Shown here: positions 1 through 8,825 of the stretch, in pieces
How positions within the stretch are numbered: the first letter of the stretch is position 1
Layout: every line of letters starts with the position of its first letter
Assembly (NCBI GenBank): GCA_006384855.1
Contig: VCJN01000565.1
Coordinates: 62,001-126,000, forward strand
DNA length: 64,000 bases
Source: Tetraselmis striata
Taxonomy: Eukaryota; Chlorophyta; Chlorodendrophyceae; Chlorodendrales; Chlorodendraceae
Reading direction: 5' to 3'
The notes under the pieces: model-generated
What the model saw: only the letters and a program-made list of their open reading frames with translations
Databases searched by the model: none
Told to the model about the DNA's origin: nothing
Translations under genes and position numbers: made by a program

Positions 1-966
1 CGCATAGTCGCCCATTCGCCACAGCAGATCGCCCAGGTGGTGCATGGAGGCCAGCGTGTCGGGGTGCCGCTCGCCGTCCGCGGCCCTCCGCGCCTTTAGC
101 GCACCCTCCAGCAGGCCCTGCGCTGCGGCATAATCCCCGCCCTCCACCAGAAGCCGGCCCGCAATATCCATCAGGCTCGTGTGCTCCTCCGTGCCGGTCT
201 CCAGGAGGCCCACCATCGCCGCCACAGCGCGCCGCAGCGCGCCCTTGAGCACCGTGTCGAAGCGCGCCGCACCGCCCTCGTGCGCCCGAATCTCCGCCAG
301 GATCATGTCCTTGTCCTCTGGCTTGAACGCCTCCGACTTTTCCACCTGCAGGTTGTACATCATCTTCGCCAGCTCCTCCACCTCGCTGGTGTCCAGGCAG
401 TACGGCAGGATCTCCAGCTTGCCGGGGTCGTCCTGGCCGCCGCCGCCGGCCTTGACCGCCTCGTGGTGCTCCTTGAGGCACCAAGCTCGCGTGAAGCAGA
501 CGCCCTTCGGGTCCATCACCACCAGCGTGGCCTCCGTGCGCCTCACCGTCTCCGCCAGCGTGCCCAGGTCCGCCTTCATGTCCTCGAAACTCAGGTGCTG
601 GTTGAAGGCAAAGATGTCCAGCCACACGACGGTGTCCAGCGCGTTCTCAAAGCGCTTCCCCAGGCACTGCACCAGCTCGCGGAAGGGGCTGTGCCAGGTG
701 TGCGACATGAAGAACTGGGGCGGCCGGCAGCAGTCGATGCCCTCCACCACGGTGCTCTTGCTGCTGGCAGTGAAAGGCTTCACCACGCCCTCCACCACCT
801 CCTTGGTCGTGGTGTCGCGCAGCTCGTCGTCCAGCTTGCCGCCGAGGTGCGTCTCGACAAGCGGCACAAAGACATCGAGCAGCCATCTGACCGGCACGCC
901 CCGGCTGGAGGGGTGCGGTGGCAGGGGGTACCGCTTCGCGAGGGTGTCCCGCAGGTGCGAAGGGAT
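1..966 (-). CDS. TIR-like plus TPR (kinesin light chain-type) protein, partial
   Basis: The minus strand is open from 966 to the window edge, and the protein continues past position 1. Its first 230 or so residues carry the motifs FFMSHTW, TVVWLDIFAF, ATLVVMDP and TRAWCLKE. Their order and spacing match a TIR-like effector module that I know from algal and protist TPR proteins, usually annotated only as kinesin light chain. After residue 250 the chain becomes 42-residue TPRs of the type GERHPDTLASMHHLGDLLW..GDYAAA. The exon begins at a clean acceptor (ATCCTGGCAG, 3' end at 967) in phase 0. The intron upstream holds a pure C tract when read on the gene strand. The 5' exons and start codon are not identified. 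The TPR family is seen directly; the TIR-like name is inference from motif order. A role in sensing or scaffolding is possible but not shown. Confidence 0.75.
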   Translation of the reverse strand, partial: MPSHLRDTLAKRYPLPPHPSSRGVPVRWLLDVFVPLVETHLGGKLDDELRDTTTKEVVEGVVKPFTASSKSTVVEGIDCCRPPQFFMSHTWHSPFRELVQCLGKRFENALDTVVWLDIFAFNQHLSFEDMKADLGTLAETVRRTEATLVVMDPKGVCFTRAWCLKEHHEAVKAGGGGQDDPGKLEILPYCLDTSEVEELAKMMYNLQVEKSEAFKPEDKDMILAEIRAHEGGAARFDTVLKGALRRAVAAMVGLLETGTEEHTSLMDIAGRLLVEGGDYAAAQGLLEGALKARRAADGERHPDTLASMHHLGDLLWRMGDYA

Positions 967-985
967 CTGCCAGGATAGACAACAG

Positions 986-1017
986 AATTGGGGGGAGGGG
1001 GGGGGGGGGGGGGGGGT
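986..1017. repeat. Pure G run in an intron of the minus-strand gene
   Basis: A nearly uninterrupted G tract lies 20 bases upstream (gene sense) of the 3' splice site at 967. Read on the gene strand it is poly-C, so it could act as a polypyrimidine tract. It is one of about twenty such tracts in the window. Confidence 0.85.
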
Positions 1018-1045
1018 AAAGGGGGTTCAGAGCAGCGGGGAGGAG

Positions 1046-1330
1046 GTGAGCAGAGTTGGGTGCAAGGGGGGTGCGTACGGCTGTGGAGCGGATATGGGTG
1101 TGCGATGCGTTATTATGAAGCCAGGGGAGCCTGTAAGAAATCTGGTGTGCATTAGCGATTGGTGTATCAGGTGCCCACACATGGGTGAATCGCTGCCTTG
1201 AAAGATTACCCCCAATGTGCATTTGCTTGTTGTGGTGGAGCAGGGATCTGTGCACATATACAAATCCACATGACATAACAGGCGGCAACACTCAACAGTG
1301 GCTGCTGTCAGGTCGCGGTTTCGGTCGGCT
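1046..1330. repeat. Dispersed direct repeat, copy 1 (pair with 2405-2700)
   Basis: About 285 bases, from GAGCAGAGTTGG to GCTGTCAGGT, recur at 2405-2700 in the same orientation with scattered substitutions and small indels. No ORF is conserved between the copies. It could be a solo LTR or the end of a non-autonomous element; I cannot choose between them. Confidence 0.8.
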
Positions 1331-1334
1331 CAAC

Positions 1335-2400
1335 AGTGGCTTGTAACGGGGGCGTGCATTGGGTACATTGCCCGTAGCAGCAGCCTGATGTTGCAAAATA
1401 AAAAAGCTGCGTAATTCCGCGTCAGGTAACACGCGTGCACAGTTACTCTACTTTGGGGTGTAGCAAGTTATGCACTTCTAATGTCCATCATTATTCACGC
1501 TCCACAACCACTCGCACCACACTCTTCATCCCCACTTCAGATATATAGGCGCTGCTTAATATACTTTAGCTGGTCAGCGATGGTGACGGGGTACGTGCTG
1601 GCAGGGTACGAGTTGTGACAACACCGGCAGCACACATGGTTCTCGCAGAAAGGTGCGGGGGGGCTGAGGGCACCTGCTCAACGGTGCCCCCCTCATCAGT
1701 GGCAGGGGCGTCGTGGGCAACCACGTCATCTGCAGCACCTCCACTGTCGGCCGCCTCCTTCTGCAAACCAAAGGGCCACCAGCACAGTGAGTGCAGGTAT
1801 GAAGGGTCAACGGAGGCATTCAGGCGTGACCCGTCAAGTGCAGATATGGTGTCTTGAAACAAGCAGGTGGTGCACGGTGTTACTCGGTGAGGGCGACATC
1901 GCAGGCTCTGCCCCTGAAGGTTCTACCTGCTGCGGGCGAGTGGTCTGCTGGTCACCAGCACTGCTCTTGTTTAGCTTGTTGGGCGCATTGTCCGGCTGCA
2001 CCACCTGCTTAACACCCAGACGATTGCGTGTCACGCAGCAAGGCTGAGCAATGTGTGCATATTTATAGCAGGCGGCGCCTGTGACCCTACTTGTCGGCCA
2101 GCACAACAGCCTCGCGCGCCTGACCCACGTCCCCACTTTGCCGTCTCTATGGTATGGTGTACGTAAGCCCGGCCAGCTCTCAGGCATGAAGGTAGCTACT
2201 AAAGGGCATCACCCGGCCCAAAATGGGCGCCAGGCTGTAGGCCATTCCTAACTAATAGTATTTTCATGCACCGTGCACAGTTCTGCAATTCAGCCCTAGG
2301 ATAAGGCAAGGGAGGGGAAATGCTGAAAATACTGGCTGTTAGGAGGTACAGCTCGGGCTGCCCCCTGAATTTCTCACAAACGCGGCCTTTTGTAGCCCTC
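1335..2400. other. Intergenic; one possible minus exon, otherwise nothing firm
   Basis: No recognisable protein family. A minus-strand reading frame at 1862-1566 starts with ATG (MFQDTISALDGS) and could be a 5' exon of the TPR gene at 1-966, but no splice donor or homology supports it. A short stretch, 2120-2250, recurs at 4468-4600. Confidence 0.3.
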
Positions 2401-2404
2401 ATTT

Positions 2405-2700
2405 GAGCAGAGTTGGATGCAAAGGGGGTGCGTGCGGCTGTGGAGCTGCTATGGGTGTGCGTTGCGTTATTACTAAGCCAGGGGAGTCTGTGTGCAGTGA
2501 CAAACCTGGTGTGGGTTAGCGATTGGTGTATCAGGTGCCTAAACATTGGTGAATCAGTGTCCTCAAAGATTGCCTCAACGTGCATTCGCCTACGGTAGTG
2601 CACCAGGGATGTGTGCACATACCCAAATCCACACGATATACTGGGCGGCAACAGTCAACAATGGCCGCTGTCAGGTAATGGTTTTGGTCAGCTAGCTTAT
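2405..2700. repeat. Dispersed direct repeat, copy 2
   Basis: Second copy of the repeat at 1046-1330, same orientation, followed directly by a CA microsatellite. Confidence 0.8.
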
Positions 2701-2718
2701 ACTAGGGGCGTGCAGTAG

Positions 2719-2720
<2 letters not shown>

Positions 2721-2790
<70 letters not shown>
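2721..2790. repeat. (CA)n microsatellite
   Basis: About 35 CA units with one AA interruption near 2760. Confidence 0.95.
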
Positions 2791-2792
<2 letters not shown>

Positions 2793-2887
2793 ATAGGAAT
2801 ATATCAACTAGTTCATTTATTTTCTACTTATTTATTTAAATTGTGTATTCATGTATATGTATATACATACATATATATGTATACAAG

Positions 2888-3449
2888 TAGACCTGTTGCA
2901 GGAGTGTGAGAGCCGCAAGGATCAATCGTGGTAGTCGCTACACTGTACAGCCCCGCGTCCGCCGACCCGCCGACCCGGGGCCCGGCGTCCGTCGACGGAC
3001 GGGCGGCGATGCGGACGGGCGACGGTCGTCCGGCGTCCGGCGACGAACAAAAGACGGCGTCCTGCGTCCGGGTCCGGTGCACGCGGCGGGCTCGGCGCTT
3101 CGCGCCATGCCCGCCCGTAGACCTGACAAACGGCGACGACTACCGGCCAAAAAGTTTACTACCGGCCCGACCGGCGGCCGGGCGAGGTACAAGTAGTTTT
3201 TGATTTTTTGCCCACAAGTTTATGATGATGGTTGCAGGAAGAGCGTCCAGAAATTGCACGGAAAGTACTGCGGAAGGAAAAAAGTACAAGTAGCCAGGTT
3301 TCTACCTGCTGTTTAGGTGTAAGTAAGCGGCAGTCAGCAGGTAGAAAGCGCGACGGTTATTTTGGCCTGCGCAAAATTATCACAGAATCTTTAACGGATA
3401 CATTACCGATGTATCTAACATTCCATCCGAAGCCGCTCCGAAAGTCGGC

Positions 3450-3480
<31 letters not shown>

Positions 3481-4432
3481 TCACCTTGTAATTAATACAA
3501 GTACTGTAGACCTGCTGCAGGAGTGTGGAATCCAGAGAGCCGCAAGAATCATTCGTGCGTTCGGGTAGTCGCTACACTGTACCAGGGGTATCTCCCCTGA
3601 CTGAGATACCCCTGACTGTACAGCCCCGCGTCCGCCGACCCGCCGGCCCGAGGCCCGGCGTCCGTCGACGGACGGGCGGCGAGGCGGACGGGCGACGGTC
3701 GTCCGACGTCCGGCGACGAACGAACGACGGCGTCCGGCGTCCGGGTCCGGTGCACGCGGCGGGCTCGGCGCTTCGCCGCCGTGCGCCCCCCCCCCCCCCC
3801 CCCCCCCCACGTAATCCTCAACAACGGCGACGACCGGCCCGACCGGCGGCAGCCGGGCGGCCGAGCGGGCGGCCGACCGATACCCGTGCAAGTAGTCAGC
3901 AGTATGAAGCGCTACGATTATTTTGGCCTACGCGGAATTATGATGGAATCTATAACGGATACATTTACGATCGATCTAATAATCTATGCGAAACCGTTCC
4001 GAAAGTCGGCGACACGGACAGGCTCACCTCGTAATTCATACTGGATGGAAGGATATATCTATAATTATTATATATTAACATGATAAGGGCTTTCAGATAT
4101 ATCTATAATCCTTTATATATATATATAGAAGTAGAAGTAGACATCGAAGTAGACCCGTTGCAGGAGTGTTGAATACAGAGAGCCGCAAGGATCAATCGTA
4201 ATAGTTGCGACACTGTACAACCCCGCGTCCGCCGACCCGCCGACTTGATGGGGCCTGGCGTCCGTCGACGGACGGGCGGCGACGCGGACGGGCGACGGTC
4301 GTCCGGCGACGAACGAACGATGGCGTCCGGCGTCCGGGTCCGGTGCACGCAGCGGGCACGGCGCTTCGCGCCATGCCCGCCCCGTAGACCTGACGAACGG
4401 CGATGACCGGCCCGACCGGCCGCGGTACCGGT
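2888..4432. repeat. Three copies of a GC-rich dispersed repeat
   Basis: Related blocks lie at about 2890-3190, 3508-3890 and 4150-4430. Each starts with GTTGCAGGAGTGT-like sequence, then GAGAGCCGCAAG, then a core of CCGGCGTCCG and CGACGGACGGG motifs ending near CGCCATGCCCGCCC. Several frames are open through the core, but the predicted peptides are Arg/Pro-rich and differ between copies, so these are repeats and not genes. Copy 2 carries a C run (3786-3808). The linkers at 3340-3480 and 3900-4040 also match each other. A CAGA microsatellite sits at 3455-3480. A partial inverted copy lies at 7430-7615. Confidence 0.8.
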
Positions 4433-4439
4433 AGTCATA

Positions 4440-5369
4440 CAGTACAGGTAGTCAGCAGGTAACCTGACACACCGCCCCCACTTTGCCGTCCCTATGGTTT
4501 AGTACAGGTAAGCCTGCCCAGCTCTCAGGCATGGGGTAGCTACTAAAGGGCATGAGCCGGCCCAAAATGGGCACCTGGCTCTAGCTCAAGGCCGCCCCTT
4601 AGTAAATCCCCTGTCTATGCCGGACACGCGGAGATGCTATGCCCAGTTCTGCAATTCGGCCTCGGTGTAAGGCAAGTGCGGATTGTTTCGGATTTTAGGG
4701 TTTCGTCCAAATATTATCACGCTTCCGAGACAATGCATGCGAGAGTCGGCAAGCCGCAATTGAGCACTCGACACAGAAGTAGGGTAGTGCAGTGGAAACA
4801 CAGCGAATCGTTTCCTTCCGCATACTCGGCGACAGCTGGTTGCGGTGCACATGAATTGGAGCTACCGGCCACACCTTCTCCACATAAGTCACCCGGGTGA
4901 CGGAGGCTGCTATCAGGGTTTGCCCTTTTCTGCGATTCGGTACTACTGCGGCATGTTCGGGCTGTTTCGCATTTTGGGGTTTCGTCCAAGTAGCCCACTT
5001 TCGAGGTGTAGACGGGCGATGACTAGCCACAGTTCAGCATCCTCTATAAAAGGAGTAAGGGTTTGTAGGTACGCACACGTCCCCTTTCCGCTGGGCGGGT
5101 GCTGGCGGCGGCGCGCAAGAACCTGCAGGCATGCCGGACTTCGGGCACTGGAAAAAGATACGGTTCCCAAGCACGCGCGGTGTCTCACCTTGTTGAGGCT
5201 TTTCGATGCAGAGCAGCCCATGGCTGCCAAATGTCTTACCACGGATTATGCTATGCAGGGTAGGTGGTCGTGCGCTGGCAGCGAGCTCCACGGACTGCTG
5301 GTGGTACGGGGTGGGGCTCTGGGTACTGTTGGGTTCGTAGCGAGTAATCAATTTAGAGCAGCAGTGCGT
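4440..5369. other. Intergenic, no gene recognised
   Basis: The start (4468-4600) repeats 2120-2250. Two related stretches containing 'GGGTTTCGTCCAA' (near 4700 and 4980) suggest a small local duplication. ORFs here are short, overlap on both strands and match nothing I recognise. Confidence 0.5.
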
Positions 5370-5617
5370 CTAGAGTAGGGAATGCACGACCGCGGACAGT
5401 GCTCAGGAAGGAAAAAGCCTGTTACATGAAGCAGAACTTAGCTCGGGCCGCGGCGGGCGGCTACCAATTATATTGGTGCGGAAGTTCCATGTACGTCCCG
5501 AGTACTTTATAGTAGTTAATGTGGTGCTAGCTGCAAAATTCAACCTGTCCATCCCTACCCGTACCTGTACTACTCTTACATACGAGTAGTACTCGCATTA
5601 GGGCTTTATATTCATGC
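5370..5617. repeat. Direct repeat A, copy 1 (LTR-like position)
   Basis: About 250 bases from CTAGAGTAGGGAATGCACGA to GGGCTTTAT recur at 6763-7024 in the same orientation with indels. The two copies bracket the retrotransposon remnant at 5758-6361. It could be an LTR, or a repeat family inserted twice. Confidence 0.8.
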
Positions 5618-5620
5618 CTT

Positions 5621-5747
5621 ATCCTTCCGGTTGCTCGTTGTGAACTCATCATAATGACGTGTACAAGGGATTTTCTTGTTCGCCGTTCATCGACGGCTCA
5701 GACTCGCCGCTATCGGGGCTCGTATAGGGATACCATCGTCATAGTCG
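5621..5747. repeat. Direct repeat B, copy 1
   Basis: The sequence from ATCCTTCCGGTTGCTCGTTG to CATAGTCGCTA recurs at 8248-8362 in the same orientation. Together with repeat A this gives the order A1-B1-remnant-A2-B2. Confidence 0.8.
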
Positions 5748-5757
5748 CTACGCAAAT

Positions 5758-6361
5758 GTGGGCGGCACAAGGCCTTTCCGACATTTGCCACGACGTGAAG
5801 TCCGCGCTGGGCGTGGGTGTCCAGATCCTCACGGACCCGTCGGTGCTTGTTTCTCTCCTGAAGGGCAGCGACGGGCGGCATGCCGATGTTGGGCTATTTG
5901 GGTCTGGCGGCATCCGCGGAAACACGGTTGCTGTCGATACCACCATTGCCCCTATATATCCTCGGCGTGTCAACCTCGGATCCAACGACTGCTTTGCGGG
6001 CTGCAGAGCGCCGCAAAATCCGGAAGTATGACGAGGGTGTCCGAAATGCTGCCGGTATGCTTCGCTTTGTTCCCTTCGCCGTTTCCGATTTTGGCTCGCT
6101 GCCCCGCACGCCGAGGCTTTCTTGGTGGAGCTCGCGAAAGCTAGCCAAGCACACACCGGCCAAAAAATCGGCCAGCTCTTGTCTGCGTGGCGCCGCCGGT
6201 TCTCCTTGCTCATCAACATGGCACATGCAGACAACGTTCTTGGCGGGGTCGCGGCCGCGCGTGCGGCACGCGATGGTGCTCTTGCGCCCGCGTCGCGTCG
6301 CTCGTCGGCATGTGTTGCTATGACCCGGGTCATTGGCTGCAAGCGTCCTCGCCGCGCCTGA
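5758..6361 (+). pseudogene. Non-LTR retrotransposon RT, C-terminal remnant
   Basis: Three plus frames must be combined to follow one protein. The order is VGLFGSGGIRGNTVAVDTT (near 5890-5945), then ALRAAERRKIRKYDEGVR, then RFVPFAVSDFGSL (6060-6100), then a helical tail with ELAKASQAHTG and LSAWRRRFSLLINMAHAD, ending at a TGA at 6359. The 'A..AE..K..KY...FVP.AV...G' pattern resembles the region after the RT domain in algal LINE-like proteins. No RT or endonuclease core is present. At least two frameshifts make this a dead 5'-truncated copy. Family assignment is by pattern memory, so moderate. Confidence 0.45.
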
Positions 6362-6579
6362 TAGCCTACCCCGGGGCGGGGGTTGTTTAAGTTCTTGGCA
6401 GCTCAGTGACTTCGTGGTTCCCTTGGCTCCTTCTTGGTTCTTGGCTCCCTGTCCTCGTGCTCGACCTTGGTTTCAGGCTTATGTCTCTCTTTTGCTGGCA
6501 ACCTTTCATAGTTGCTGTTAGTTCTCTTTGTAGTGCGCTTTTGTGAAAGCCCTGATGTAATTTATTTATCATAGTCGCT

Positions 6580-6740
6580 ATTAGGGTTGATGCCCTGGAG
6601 GGGCTTAAGTTCAGGCCACTTCGGGCTGAAGTCCCGACTTCAGCTGAATTTAGTTCAGGCTGAATACTTAGCGAAAACCTGAATACCCCCTATTTGAAGT
6701 CCCTCTAAACGTACGAATTTTGAGCGGGGCCTTCGCCCCT
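6580..6740. mobile_element. Half of a foldback (MITE-like) element
   Basis: The stretch from GGGTTGATGCCCTG to ACGTACGAATTTTGAG matches the right half of the complete foldback element at 8873-9259, including CGACTTCAGCTGAATTTAG and the TCTAAACGTACGA terminus. The left half is missing. Confidence 0.65.
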
Positions 6741-6762
6741 TCGGATTTTTCTGGCCGGGGGC

Positions 6763-7024
6763 CTAGAGTAGGGAATGCACGACCGCGGACAGTAGGTCGT
6801 TAGTGCTCAGGAAGGAAAAATCCTATTTCATTAAGCAGAACTTAGCTCCGGGCGGGCCGCGGCGGGCGGCTACCAATTTATATTGCTGCGTGCGGAAACT
6901 TCCATGTGCGTCCAGAGTACTTCGTATTTAATGTGCTACTAGCTGCAAAATTCAACCTGTCCGTACCTGTACTACGCTTACATATCAGTATCTCCATAGT
7001 ACTCGCATCAGGGCTTTATTCATG
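6763..7024. repeat. Direct repeat A, copy 2
   Basis: Second copy of the repeat at 5370-5617. It has a small insertion (GGTCGTTAG near 6795) relative to copy 1. Confidence 0.8.
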
Positions 7025-7429
7025 CTGATAGATCTTACTAAGCGGCGCTTCGCGCCGGGGATTTGTGGAGGTGCCCCTACCTCTTGGGTTGAGCGTGGTG
7101 CGGGATGCGGGCCGCTTTTAGCCGGCTTGGACTGTTGATCTTGTACTACTGTTGTTTCCGGGTAATAATGCTTTTATTAGCGTTAGAGTTAGATTTGTCA
7201 GTATTTTTTTTTCGCCAGTAATTTATTTTTTTTCGTCAGTAATTTATTGTTTTTCAACAGAGACGTATTATTTTGTAAAACAGATTAAATCTGCGAGCCG
7301 CGTAAAAGCGGGCCGCTGACTACTGGTGTGCATTACAAAAAGGCCGGTACCCAACCCACCGCTAAAAGTTGTATTACCCAAAAAAAAAAAAAGGCAGCAC
7401 TGCAAGATCAGCAATACAGTACAAGCCGC
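7025..7429. other. Intergenic, AT-rich, no gene recognised
   Basis: Contains T-rich stretches (7200-7260) with repeated TTCGTCAGTAATTTATT-like units and an A13 run near 7380. Nothing coding is recognised. Confidence 0.6.
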
Positions 7430-7615
7430 CCACGGGCGGCCCGCATCCCGCACGAGGCCGCGCAGGTCGGGCCGGTCGTCAGGTCTACGGGGCGGGCACG
7501 GCGCGAATCGCCACGCCCGCCGCCTGCACCGGCACCGGACGCCGGACGCCGCCGTTCGACCGTCGCCCGTCCGTCGACGGACGCCGGGCCCCGGGTCGGC
7601 GGACTGCCCCCGCAC
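7430..7615 (-). repeat. Inverted partial copy of the 2.9-4.4 kb GC-rich repeat
   Basis: The reverse complement carries the same series as the copies at 2888-4432: CCGTCGACGGACG, CGGCGTCCG, CGGTGC and then GGCGGGC near the Arg/Pro-coding core. It has more substitutions than the other copies. Confidence 0.7.
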
Positions 7616-7828
7616 CGCGGCGATCCCTTTTTACACCATCATGTTGCAGCATATCCTCCGACCACCGTGTATATAGTCGCTGTATAAACATAGAGGGCGA
7701 GTCTCGCTTGCCGATTCAGCAGTAAAAACGCGCTGCGGTACCGCGTTATTTTGGCGTTTCAGACGAATACATGACGTGCCTGGGCTAGAATACACGCGCA
7801 TCCATTCAGAATCTCGCCGTCTTCGGAG

Positions 7829-8090
7829 GTGTGCCTAGAAATCAAACGAGCACAGATCGAACGTATGACGGTTCATACGCGAAGACGCAGCACAGGAGGA
7901 CGAAGGACGGACATTCGTGATTTTTGCAGTATGTTTCCGGTATAATTCACGATAGATTCGTCTTAGTCGCAGGATTTTTACGGACTGTTGTAGGAGTGCA
8001 TAGAAATCAAACGAACACAGATCGAACGTATGACGGTTCATTCACGAAGACGCAGCACACGAGGACGGACGGAGGACGGAGGACGGACGC
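7829..8090. repeat. Short direct repeat pair
   Basis: TAGAAATCAAACGAGCACAG followed by ATCGAACGTATGACGGTTCA occurs at about 7838 and again at about 8000, each followed by CGAAGACGCAGCACA. The spacing is about 165 bases. The segment between them is AT-rich. Confidence 0.75.
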
Positions 8091-8247
8091 CTAGAAATCC
8101 GTGATAAAACCGTATTGCGACCGGTATTAATTCTCTCGTATTCCAGGCGATTTCGGACGCGGCTCTCCTTTTCCTCCGCTCAACCCAAGAGGTAGGGGAA
8201 TTTATCTTTCCGGTTACTTGAATTTTGCAGATAGCACATGTAATCAC

Positions 8248-8362
8248 ATCCTTCCGGTTACTCGTTGTGAACTCATCATAATGACGTGCACAGGGATTTC
8301 CTTGTTCGCGGTTCATCGACGGCTCAGACTCGCCGCTATCGCGGCTCGTACATAGTCGCTAC
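8248..8362. repeat. Direct repeat B, copy 2
   Basis: Second copy of 5621-5747. It is followed by GGGTTGCTGCCCTGAA and a C20 run, which lead into another foldback sequence. Confidence 0.8.
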
Positions 8363-8364
8363 CA

Positions 8365-8550
8365 GGGTTGCTGCCCTGAACCCCCCCCCCCCCCCCCCCG
8401 AGGTACTGTATTCAGTTCAGCCTGAACTGAATTCAGGCACTTCAGGCTGAATTCAGCTGAAGGGTCTTCAGGCTAAATTCAGGCCTGAATTCAGCCTGAA
8501 GACGCTTCAGTTCAGGTATTCAGGTATTCAGGCTGAACACCGCGCCTGAA
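8365..8550. mobile_element. Foldback sequence built from TTCAGGCTGAA
   Basis: Several copies of TTCAGGCTGAA, CTGAATTCAG and near variants occur within 150 bases, so the single strand can pair with itself. The start shares GGGTTG.TGCCCTGAA with the elements at 6580 and 8873. A C20 run lies at 8380-8399. Confidence 0.6.
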
Positions 8551-8669
8551 CCCCCCTCAAGGCACTACATATATTGTATGTGGTGTGGGCATCATAGCAG
8601 CGTCTGTTGAGTCACTAATACCTAGCGGCAAGCATGACAACACATGGACCTCCGAACATGCATAGGGAG

Positions 8670-8677
8670 TGATATAC

Positions 8678-8746
<69 letters not shown>
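8670..8746. repeat. (TA)n-(TG)n microsatellite
   Basis: About 20 TA units (with two TG breaks) followed by about 17 TG units. Confidence 0.95.
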
Positions 8747-8750
<4 letters not shown>

Positions 8751-8825
8751 CGTGAGGGATTGTGTGCTGGGGAGGGTGTCCCTACTGCGTGGAGCGGCGG
8801 CTGGCTGGTGGCGATGGTGGCCGTG

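Noticed and set aside
1027-1269. Minus ORF MDLYMCTDPCSTTTSK as a 5' exon of the TPR gene
   Set aside because: It lies in the dispersed repeat 1046-1330, and the copy at 2405-2700 does not preserve it.
3525-4034. Possible Pro/Arg-rich gene
   Set aside because: The frame runs through a C run and a dispersed repeat whose other copies do not keep it.
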